Positions 55,757-64,000 of a stretch of 64,000 nucleotides of DNA are shown here, one piece after another. Position 1 is the first letter of the stretch, and each line of letters opens with the position of its first letter. The stretch is from Primulina eburnea (Eukaryota; Streptophyta; Magnoliopsida; Lamiales; Gesneriaceae). Below the pieces are notes generated by a model. It saw only the letters and a list, made by a program, of their open reading frames with translations. It was not told where the DNA came from and did no database searches. The DNA lies in assembly GCF_022965805.1 (NCBI RefSeq), contig NC_133114.1, positions 3,246,761-3,310,760 on the forward strand, read 5' to 3'. The position numbers were made by a program, and so were the translations under genes.

Positions 55757-57203
55757 ATGGTAGGGAAGAGAGGGAGTGGAAGAGTCACGTCAGCATCATC
55801 GCGTCCTTGGAGGGGATCCGAACCATCTCATGCTGAGACAAGATAGGAACAACCTCGTCAAGAGACGAGAGCCGAGCAGCCCCTTCACGAGACAAGGGTC
55901 GAGCCAACCCGTCCCAATGAGAATGTGGGGAACTTGACCCTGGAACAGCTGGGTCAATTTATCAGCCGGAAAGTGGATGAGGCCATGAAGAGGAATCAAG
56001 AGTCTATGTTTGTAGAGGAATATGTCGCCCGTCAGGAGCGTGAAGAAAATGTTGAAGTCCACCAGAGCAGGGTTGAAGATACACATCCCCTCCAAAGTGG
56101 GGAGATTAGTGAGATGAGGGAGATGTGGAAGGAGATACGGAGGTTGAGGGAGCAGGTAGGAAGCAGGGCGCCGGTATCCAAGAAAAGAAACCCTTTTTCA
56201 CTAGCCATCTTGGAATAAAGGCTTCCTCCAAATTTCCGACAATCAAACGTGGGAGAATAGGACGGACATACAGACCCCGAAGAACACTTGAGGAGATTTG
56301 AGAATGCTGCTCTGTTGCACCAATATTCAGATGGAGTCAGGTGCAGGGTGTTTCTGGGCACGTTGGTGAGGTTAGCCCAGCAATGGTTTAATACCCTGCA
56401 GCCCAACTCCATACACTCTTTTGAGGATTTTGCTACAGCTTTCTTGCACCGATTTGCCAGCAGCAAGAGGCACCAGAAGAATTATTTGGGCCTGTTTGTG
56501 ATGAAACAACAAGAGGCTGAAACTTTACGAGAATTTTTCCAGTATTTCAAAAGTGCAGCACTGGAAATACCAGCGGCTACCCCTGACATCATTATAAGTG
56601 CCTTTACCTAAGGGATGAGGGTGGGAGAATTCTTCAAATCGCTGGTCAAGAAACCTCCGTCAAGCTATGATGACTTGTTAGCTCGGGCGGAAAAATATGT
56701 AAACTTGGAAGATGCCCAACGGTACAGAAGGATGGAAAACCGACCCGACATGAGTAGGGTGGAGGAAGCCGAGAGAGGCGGTAAGAAGAGAGGTGCAGGT
56801 GAGAGGGAGGAGGACAGAACCAGAAGTAGAGGACAATTCTCATCACATGTTCCTTTGAATAGGAGTCGGGATAAGGTGATGGGGGTGAAGGAGTCAGGGG
56901 AGAGAGGGGAGAAGTCGCAGAGTGTTGAGAGCAGTGCTCGACCTCCGTCGCAGGGTAGAAAAGAAGGATCCTTTTCCAGGAGTGAACTGAGATCTCGCCC
57001 ATCTTCTAGGCGGGGTCAAGGCCCTTCGTGGATATATCAGAGGATCGAGGCGTCGAGGAGAGAATGTCGAGGTCAGGATGTCCCTCGGAAGACCGCTGAA
57101 CCGAGGAGGGGAACGAATGAGGATAACCACCCTACGAGAGGAATGATTCATATGATCTCAGGGGGTGCTACTGATGGAGATTCCGGGCGAGCGCGGAAGG
57201 CGC
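55757..57203 (+). pseudogene. Gypsy gag, interrupted
   Basis: One continuous frame from ATG 55757, broken only by nonsense codons at 55844, 56216, 56258 and 56609; no frameshift is needed. It contains LTLEQLGQFISRKVDEAMKR, then the retrotransposon gag core (EEHLRRFENAALLHQYSDG, QQWFNTLQPNSIHSFEDF, FLHRFASSKRHQ, FFKSLVKKP, LLARAEKYVNLEDAQ) and an Arg/Ser-rich tail. After the copia insertion the frame resumes at 59951 as HGRRLENFEISRS. Confidence 0.85.
57199..57203. repeat. TSD of nested copia element
   Basis: GGCGC here and at 59946-59950. Removing the element and one copy restores a continuous gag-pro frame in the Gypsy host. Confidence 0.9.
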
Positions 57204-59945
57204 TGTTGGGGAATTACCCCGAAGCGATGCCGACCACGATGATAATAGTACCCAAACTTGCGGAATAAAATAATCAACAAGAACACAAGATTTACGTGGT
57301 TCACCCAAAAATAGGCTACGTCCACGGAGCTACTGCAAATCTTTTATAATCGGAAAAATATTACAACAAGTGTATACAAGAATAAACTAAATATCTCACA
57401 CTCCCAGCCCGAATATACCGAGAAAATAATTTCTCTAACTCACAAAAGAGAACACTCAACACTCAAATTCTCTCTATATTTTTGAAGCTTTGTAATTTCT
57501 TCTGTTTTTGGGATGGATTTTCAATACGAAGGATGCACTTATTTATAGGTGCAATCCTTCATGTGAACAAAGGAACGATTTCCTTTTCTGCCGGCACAAA
57601 TGAAGTTTGACACGTTTATTTTGTTGACAAAGTCTATTCCCAATTTTCCAATCAACATTAATGGAGGGCCCTCTCACCTAACATTTCTCCCACTTGAAGA
57701 CTTGATTTCATAAGGTGATCTTCACATCATCATTGCAGCAGCTCATGTCTCCTCATTTATTCTTGCAGTCCAACTGAAGTTGAACACAACTTCAGTTTGT
57801 CAATGGTTACCGTCTTTGTGAGCATATCAGCTGGATTTTTACTTCCAGGAATTTTCTTAAGCTTCAAAACTCCAACTTCCAGAACTGCTCTGATGAAATG
57901 GTACCGAACCTGTATATGCTTTGTCCTTGCATGATAAACAGGAATTTTTGCTAAATGAATAGCACTCTGACTGTCACAATGTAATGTGCTATCTTCAAGC
58001 TACTGACCCAATTCTTCCAGAAAGCATCTCGACCATATCATCTCCTTGCTAGCTTCTGTAACTGCAACATACTCAGCTTCAGTAGTCGAAAGCGCAACAA
58101 TCTTTTGCAGCTTAGACACCCAGCTTAGAACTGTACCACCTAATGTGTCTCTGCAACTGGAAGTCATATACAGTGTTCCAGTTTTTTTTCCTCGAGCAAC
58201 GATCATGGCTCCTTTGTTCACTTTCCAAGAACCATCACCGAAGGTCACATTGTGGCCTTCATCATCGAGCTGTCCCACCGAGATCAGATTGCGTGTCAAT
58301 TTTGGTACATGTCTGACTTTGTTGATTTTCCAGACAGATTCATTTGACATCTTCATTCGTACATCACCCATACCAACAATTTCCAAGGGTTTTCCATCAG
58401 CCACGAAAAATTTTCCGTAATCGCCAGCGATGTAATTATCAAATACATCGCGATCACCAGTGGTATGAAACGAAGCTCCCGAGTCCATAACGCAAGAATC
58501 AACAGGGCTTTCCATGGATAATAGCAGAGCATCATGTACTTCCTCAATGACAACATTTGCATTATTCTTCGTTGATCTGCAGTTCTTTTTCAAGTGGCCA
58601 GTTTCACCACATCTCCAGCACTTCAAATTCTTTTCAAAGTTGCTTTTGTCTTTTCCATTTCTTGACTTGGATCTACCATGCCATTGGTTAAAACACTTTT
58701 CGCCACTCCTGCCCCTTCCTCTATTCTCGAGATTTAGAGCAGAACTTGATGATGTTCCTTCACCAGAATCCATCTTGCAAACTTCCTCGGCAAGAATTTG
58801 ATCTCTGAAATCATTGAATTGTAGCTTTCTTTTTCCAACAGAGATGCTAACCGCTGACCGCATTGGTTCCCAAACATTTGGTAAAGACGTCAAAAGAATA
58901 AGTGCACAAATCTCATCATCAAAATTAATTTCAACCGATGTTAGCTGAGAAACAATCGTGTTGAACTCATTGATGTGTTTAGCCACCGAAGCACCTTCTC
59001 CCATTTTAAAGTTGAATAACTTTTTCATGAGATGCACTTTGTTGCTTGCTGATGGCTTTTCGTACATGTCCAATAAAATGGACATCATCTCCTCCGTTGT
59101 TTTTGCCTCCGCCATGTTATGTGCCACGTTCTTTGTTAGGGTCAATCGTATTACACCTAACACTTGTCGGTCAAGAAGCTTCCAGTCATCATCCTCCATC
59201 TTTTCCGGCTTCTTTCCTGATACAGGTTGATGCAACTTCTTACTGTACAGATAATCTCTAATCTGTAACCGCCAGAACGAAAAATTTGTTCCGTCAAATT
59301 TGTTGATTCCCGGTCCAGATCCATCATCTCCGGCCATCACTTCTCTAGCCTTAACAGAAAATAAAAAAAAAAATCTTTTCTGATGTGGAAGATCAGACAA
59401 AGCTGCAACCAAAGAGTATACTCAGAATTCTTAAGAATTTTCACAACAAGGCTCTGATACCAGTTGTTTGGGAATTACACCGAAGCGATGCCGACCACGA
59501 TGATAATAGTACCCAAACTTGCGGAATAAAGTAATCAACAAGAACACAAGATTTACGTGGTTCACCCAAAAATAGGCTACGTCCACGGAGCTACTGCAAA
59601 TCTTTTATAACTGGAAGAAATATTACAACAAGTGTATACAACAATACACTAAATATCTCACACTCCCAACCCGAGTATACCGAGAAAATAATTTCTCTAA
59701 CTCACAAAAGAGAACCCTCAACACTCAAATGCTCTCTATATTTTTGAAGCTTTGTAATTGCTTCTGTTTTTGGGATGGATTTCCAATACGAAGGATGCAC
59801 TTATTTATAGGTGCAATCCTTCATGTGAACAAAGGAACGATTTCCTTTTCTGCCGGCACAAATGAAGTTTGACACGTTTATTTTGTTGACAAAGTCTATT
59901 CCCAATTTTCCAATCAACATTAATGGAGGGCCCTCTCACCTAACA
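57204..59945 (-). mobile_element. Non-autonomous copia element nested in the Gypsy element
   Basis: 2742 bp. LTRs 57204-57683 and 59465-59945 (about 480 bp) are highly similar with few differences, so insertion is fairly recent. On the minus strand the 5' LTR (TGTTAGGTGAGAGG to CCCAAACA) is followed by ACTGGTATCAGAGC (primer site 59462-59451); the 3' LTR is preceded by AAGTGGGAGAAA (57695-57684). Its LTR 3' half matches that of the element at 37756-39139, so both belong to related families. Integrase and RT are deleted. Confidence 0.92.
58000..59337 (-). CDS. Copia gag-protease-RNase H deletion-fusion ORF
   Basis: The frame is open from 59412, but MAGDDGSGPGINKFDGTNF (ATG 59337) is the usual copia gag start. 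Order: gag (WRLQIRDYLY, HLMKKLFNFKMGEGASVAKH), zinc knuckle CWRCGETGHLKKNC, protease VMDSGASFHTTGDR, GAG-pre-integrase segment ending GTLYMTSSCRD, then an abrupt in-frame join to RNase H ([35 protein letters not shown]). TAG at 58002-58000 ends it, although RNase H sequence continues in frame beyond. The element could supply gag but not RT or integrase. Confidence 0.82.
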   Translation of the reverse strand: MAGDDGSGPGINKFDGTNFSFWRLQIRDYLYSKKLHQPVSGKKPEKMEDDDWKLLDRQVLGVIRLTLTKNVAHNMAEAKTTEEMMSILLDMYEKPSASNKVHLMKKLFNFKMGEGASVAKHINEFNTIVSQLTSVEINFDDEICALILLTSLPNVWEPMRSAVSISVGKRKLQFNDFRDQILAEEVCKMDSGEGTSSSSALNLENRGRGRSGEKCFNQWHGRSKSRNGKDKSNFEKNLKCWRCGETGHLKKNCRSTKNNANVVIEEVHDALLLSMESPVDSCVMDSGASFHTTGDRDVFDNYIAGDYGKFFVADGKPLEIVGMGDVRMKMSNESVWKINKVRHVPKLTRNLISVGQLDDEGHNVTFGDGSWKVNKGAMIVARGKKTGTLYMTSSCRDTLGGTVLSWVSKLQKIVALSTTEAEYVAVTEASKEMIWSRCFLEELGQ

Positions 59946-59950
59946 GGCGC

Positions 59951-60284
59951 ATGGGAGGAGGTTGGAGAATTTTGAAATATCTAGGAGTGCGGACTTACCC
60001 CAGGATCCTGTCATCAGTTTTGGACCGGATGACCTCCGAGGCATTGTAGCTCCTCATAACGATGCCTTGGTGGTGACGGCAACCGTTGCCAATTACGATG
60101 TGGCATGAATCTTTATTGATAATGGAAGCTCTGTTAATATCCTGTTCAAGAGCACTCTGTATCAGATGATGGTGGAGGGATTTGAGTTCGAGCCGATCTC
60201 TACTCCTCTATATGGATTTGCAGGACATGCCATCCCGCCGCTCGGTCAGATTGTCTTTCCTCTATTTTGTGACATGAGCCTCGG
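59951..60284 (+). pseudogene. Gypsy protease region
   Basis: Encodes HNDALVVTATVANYDVA, a TGA, then IFIDNGSSVNILFKSTLYQM and YGFAGHAIPPLGQIVFPLF. The active-site triplet is DNG (60118-60126), with a hydrophobic lead. The frame is lost near 60270 before the next ORF. Confidence 0.75.
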
Positions 60285-61350
60285 TTGGTAACAAAGATGA
60301 CAACATTTACTGTGATGGACACTCCATCCTTTTACAATGGAATTCTGGGGCGACCAGTCATAAAGGATTTTAGAGCTGTAACATCCACATATCATCAGAA
60401 GTTGAATTTTCCTGTGGGGAAGGAGGTGGGAGTCTTGTGTGGAGACCAGAAAGTTGCGCGACGATGTTATGAAGGAATAGTGAAAGAACAGGGGAAGAGG
60501 GCGCGTGTGGAGGTCAATATGATTAGGAAAGGGCGAAGCGGGTTGCCTGTGTTAGTGAGGGAGGTTCAGGATGTGATGGATGAAAAGCCGGAGATTGTGA
60601 CATTGGTGCCCGATGAGAAGACGCTCAGAATAGCCCCTGACCTTGACCCAAAAGTCAGGGAGGAACTCATTACTTGTTTACAAGCTAATCTCAGCGGGTT
60701 CGCTTGGTCAGCCCAAGAGCTCAGAGGGACGAGCCCAGATGTAGCAGAGAACCGATTGAACATCTTACCGAATTCTCGTCCCGTAAAGCAGAAGAAGAGA
60801 CATTTCGGGCCTGAGAAAGATATAGTTATAAAGAAAGAAGTGAGGGAATTGCTAGAGGCTGGGCACATTCGGGAAGTGCAATTTCCTACTTGGCTATCGA
60901 ATGTTGCCCTAGTCCTGAAGAGTTCAGGGAAGTGGAGGATGTGCGTGGACTTCAGAGATCTTAACAAGGCGTGTCCTAAAGATTGTTATCCTTTGCCCCG
61001 GATAGATCAGTTGGTGGACTCAACAGCGGGGCATCAACATCTGTTCATGCTGGACGCTTATCAGGGATACTATCAAATTCTCTTGGCTGTGGAGGACCAA
61101 GATAAAGTGAGTTTCATCACATCTGAAGGAACTTTCTGCTACGTGGTCATGCCCTTCGGACTCAAAAATGCTGGAGCCACGTATCAGTGATTGATGGATA
61201 GAGTCTTTTCTGAACAGGTGGGAAGGAATGTCGAAGTGTATGTGGACGACATCATGGTAAAGTCTAAGGATTCAACCCAGCTCATACCTGACTTAGTAGA
61301 GACCTTTTCCACCCTCAGGTCTTATGGGCTGAAGTTGAATACTCAGAAGT
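60285..61350 (+). pseudogene. Gypsy reverse transcriptase region
   Basis: It contains FTVMDTPSFYNGILGRP, KCDFRDL-type sequence (WRMCVDFRDLNKACPKDCYP), YQGYYQI, MPFGLKNAGATYQ and catalytic YVDD (61239-61250). A TGA at 61188-61190 splits the domain, and another TGA follows TQK at about 61350. The catalytic motif itself is intact. Confidence 0.88.
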
Positions 61351-62420
61351 GAATCTTTGGGGTGAGGAGTGGGAAGTTCTGGGTTATATGTTGACAGAGA
61401 GGTGGATTGAAGCAAACCCCGGGAAAGTTCAAGTTATCCAAGATATGGTCTCTCCCCGGAGACCCAAAGATGTTCAGCAGTTGACGGGGAAGATTGTTGC
61501 ATTGGAACGTTTTATCTCGAGGTCCGCCCACCGAAGCTTACCGTTCTTCCAGACTTTGAGAAAAGCTAAAAAATTTGAATGGGATCTAGCCTGTGAGGAA
61601 GCGTTTGAAGAGTTGAAAAAATACCTTGTTGAGCTGCCTGTCCTGGCCAAACCGACTGCAGGTGAGCCTTTGTGGGTATATTTATCTGCCACTAAGGAAG
61701 CTGTGAGTTTAGTCCTTGTCAAGTTGGAGGGAACAACTCAACAACCAGTCTATTATGTTTCACATGCACTCAAGGGGCAGTGATAAGGTACTCAGGGTTG
61801 GAAAAATTGGATTTAGCTTTAGTGATGACTGCAAGACGTTAGAGACCCTACTTCCTATCTCATCCGATTGTGGTGCTCACCAACAGTCCATTGGGGAGGA
61901 TCTTCACTCATTCCGATATGTCTGGCCGTTTGGTAAAATGGACTACTGAGTTGGGAGAGTATGACATCCAGCATGAGCCAAGAACAGCTATCAAAGCACA
62001 AGCTTTATCCGATTTTCTGACCGAGACCGCGCATCAGGAGAATGAAGACCCTTGGAAGGTCTATGTGGATGGTTCCTCGTCGAAGCAGGGAAGTGGGGTG
62101 GGGGTAGTGCTGATTTCACCAGCTGGGAAGGAAGTGAAGTTGGCTGTAAGATTGGACTTTCGAGCATCCAACAATGAGGCAGAGTATGAGGCTGTGTTGG
62201 CAGGACTGCGAGCAGCCAGAAATGTGGGTGCTACCTTGATACTTATTTTTTTTGACTCACAGTTGGTAGCACAACAGACGAAGGGAATGTATGATGTGAA
62301 AGATGAAAAACTTATTGAGTATGCTCAAGAAGTGGATAAAGTCAGAGAGAAATTCACAGAGGTTACCTTTGAACAGATTCCCAGGAAATAAAATGAAAAG
62401 GCGGACACTCTAGCCAAAAT
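61349..62420 (+). pseudogene. Gypsy RNase H and additional RNase H regions
   Basis: The first RNase H portion covers LTERWIEANPGKVQVIQDM through SRSAHRSLPFFQTLR and PLWVYLSATKEAVSLVLVK to YYVSHALKGQ, then a stop. After a disturbed stretch, 61870-62391 carries VVLTNSPLGRIFTHSDMSGR, QALSDFLTE and an additional RNase H (VYVDGSSSKQGSGVGVVL, NNEAEYEAVLAGL, DSQLVAQQ), the hallmark of Tat elements. Confidence 0.85.
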
Positions 62421-62639
62421 GGCTGGGGCAATGGGAAGTTGGAAGACTAGATATGTGGTATTTCAAGTTGAACTCACACCTCACACGAGTTCACCCGTAG
62501 TTGAACAGGAGGAGGAGGATTGGAGGACTGGCATAATTGATTACCTGAAGGAGGTAAAGCTTCCTGATAACCCTCGCGAAGCTCGTAAGTTGAAGACAAA
62601 GTATTCGCGTTATGTGATGATCGAAAAGTACTGTATAGA

Positions 62640-63740
62640 ACGTCTTTTGCAGGGCCGCTTCTTCGGTGCTTGAGTTACCAAGAGGCTGATTATGTGCTCA
62701 GAGAAGTTCACGAGGGATGTTGTGGAAATCATTTAGGGGCTTATGCATTGGCGAGAAAAGTGCTGCTCGCCGGTTATTCTTGGCCCTCAGTGCTGGATGA
62801 TGCTCAGGAGTTAGTGATGTCTTGTGAAAGTTGTCAACGTCATGCCCGGTTACATCACCAGCCGGCCGCGATGATGAAGGCTGTCACGGCCGCCTGTCTT
62901 TTTGACCAGTGGGGAATGGATATTGTAGGACCTTTTCCTATAGCTGTTGCTTAGAATAAGTTCCTATTGGAAGCAGTTGACTATTTTTCAAAATTGTTGG
63001 AAGCAGAACCTCTGGCTAGAATCACTGGGAATGACGTCTTGGAGTTCTTGTGGAAGACTATAGTATGCAGATACGAGGTACCTAGGAGACTGATATCCAA
63101 TAATGGGAGACAGTTCCAAGGGGCCAAGATCCAAGCTTAATGTAAAAAAATGAAGATCCACCAAGTTTTTACTTCTGTAGCTTACCCGCAGAGTAATGGT
63201 CAGGTGGAGGTGACTAATCGGATGCTGGTGCAGGGTCTAAAGGTTCGACTTGACAAAGCTAAGGAAAATTGGGTGGATGAGCTACCAAGTGTCTTATGGG
63301 CATACCGAACCACTCCGAGAGAAGGAACCAAAGAAACTCATTTCAGTTTGGTCTACGGTAATGAGGCAGTGCTCCCGGCTGAGATTGGGTTGGAATCGCC
63401 AAGGGTAGTGTTTTATGACGAGGATAATGATGCGAGACGCGCTACTGACCATGATCTTTTGGAAGAAAAGAGAAAGGCTGTCAGCATTCACATGGAAGCT
63501 TATAAAAACCGTATTGCACAGTCTTATAATCGGAGGGTCATTCAGAGGAACTTCCAGGTAGGTGACTTGGTCTTGAGGAAGGTGCAAGAAAAGTAGAGAG
63601 GAAAGTTGGACCCAAAGTGGGAGGGGCCCTTCAAAGTTATTGAAAGGCTGAGCTCTGGAGCCTATTATTTGGAGAATGCGCAAGGCAAGGCAATGAAGAA
63701 GCCCTGGAACGCTTATCATCTTAGAAAATATTATCCTTGA
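62640..63740 (+). pseudogene. Gypsy integrase region
   Basis: The HHCC zinc domain is visible (EVHEGCCGNHLGAYALARKV, then SCESCQRHAR), then WGMDIVGPFP with the first catalytic Asp. The second catalytic Asp is replaced: the motif reads ISNNGRQF. The third, Glu, is in SNGQVEVTNRM. In-frame stops occur at about 62953, 63138 and 63594. The C-terminal segment ends KPWNAYHLRKYYP at TGA 63738-63740. Confidence 0.88.
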
Positions 63741-64000
63741 TTTGATTGATGATGTATTTCATTTTGAATTTTCCTATGTAATCATTTGGAATTCAATAAA
63801 ATCAAGTTCTTCTTTTAAGTTCATTAATGTTGTTGTATTTTGAGGGCGTTGAAGTTTTATTTTCCTAATTAGGATGTGCTTAGTAGAGAAGCAGAGTTGG
63901 GACGAGGAGAAATTTTATTTTCCTACTTATGTTGTGCCTAGTAGAGGAGCAGAGACGAAGATGAGGAAAAAATTTTATTTTCCTACTAAGGCATCGCCTA
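63741..64000 (+). repeat. Tandem repeats in the Gypsy 3' untranslated region
   Basis: From 63855 a unit of about 59 bp (TTTTATTTTCCTA..., then AGTAGAGGAGCAGAG, then GACGAGGA) begins at 63855, 63913 and 63973 and continues past the window. Tat elements commonly have such repeats between integrase and the 3' LTR. Confidence 0.7.

Larger units (their letters stand above)
55383..64000 (+). mobile_element. Tat-lineage Gypsy retrotransposon, decayed, open at the window end
   Basis: The 5' LTR (55383-55715) runs TGTGATACC to GAGCATCA. Primer site TGGCGCCGTTTATGGGAA (55718-55735) fits the tRNA-type used by Tat/Athila elements. Gag, protease, RT, RNase H, an additional RNase H and integrase follow in Ty3/Gypsy order, with an extra RNase H as in Tat. 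A copia element interrupts gag-pro at 57204-59945. Many nonsense codons and some frameshifts make it non-functional. The 3' LTR lies beyond the window. Confidence 0.9.

Overview
The window is nuclear DNA of a eudicot plant. Genes are spliced or single-exon plant types: a chloroplast Lhc-like stress protein, a C2-domain protein and two LRR proteins. They sit in AT-rich sequence packed with nested transposable elements. Species cannot be fixed from sequence alone. No bacterial operon, CRISPR array, rRNA or tRNA gene was seen.

Layout. 1-1.4 kb: the last two exons of a stress-enhanced protein 1-like gene (+). 1.7-5.6 kb: small non-autonomous elements (a TIR MITE, a TRIM, a short TIR MITE). 5.9-14.1 kb: a nearly complete endogenous caulimovirid (plant pararetrovirus) on the minus strand. 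It carries three small 5' ORFs, a capsid region, movement protein, protease-RT-RNase H, a transactivator-position region and a promoter. It lies between about 140-bp inverted repeats bordered by a perfect 9-bp target duplication. 14.2-15.4 kb: an LRR protein gene (-). 15.5-20.4 kb: MITEs, TRIMs and palindromic DNA. 20.9-23.2 kb: a seven-exon C2-domain gene (-) whose 233-codon reading frame could be followed through every splice site.

24.6-36.9 kb is a repeat cluster. It holds an LTR with adjoining primer-binding site, a Helitron-like region with reiterated left ends and a canonical right end, a 1.65-kb tandem duplication, a 1.9-kb solo LTR, a GC-rich hAT-type MITE and a TRIM solo LTR. The LTR family carries a 70-bp-period array of GC-rich hairpins. 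37.8-39.1 kb is a deleted copia element. 40.5-51.2 kb is a tandem array of about 15 units of 692 bp, each holding an exon-like segment between splice-like sites. 52.2-53.5 kb: a secreted LRR gene of the At4g06744 type broken by one frameshift. 55.4 kb to the end: a decayed Tat-lineage Gypsy element, interrupted at 57.2-59.9 kb by a non-autonomous copia element with a perfect TSD.

The host genes are unrelated and show no joint pathway. The main interest is in the mobile and repetitive DNA: the pararetrovirus inside a TIR/TSD frame, the hairpin-bearing LTR whose hairpin coincides with a duplication breakpoint, and the 692-bp exon array.
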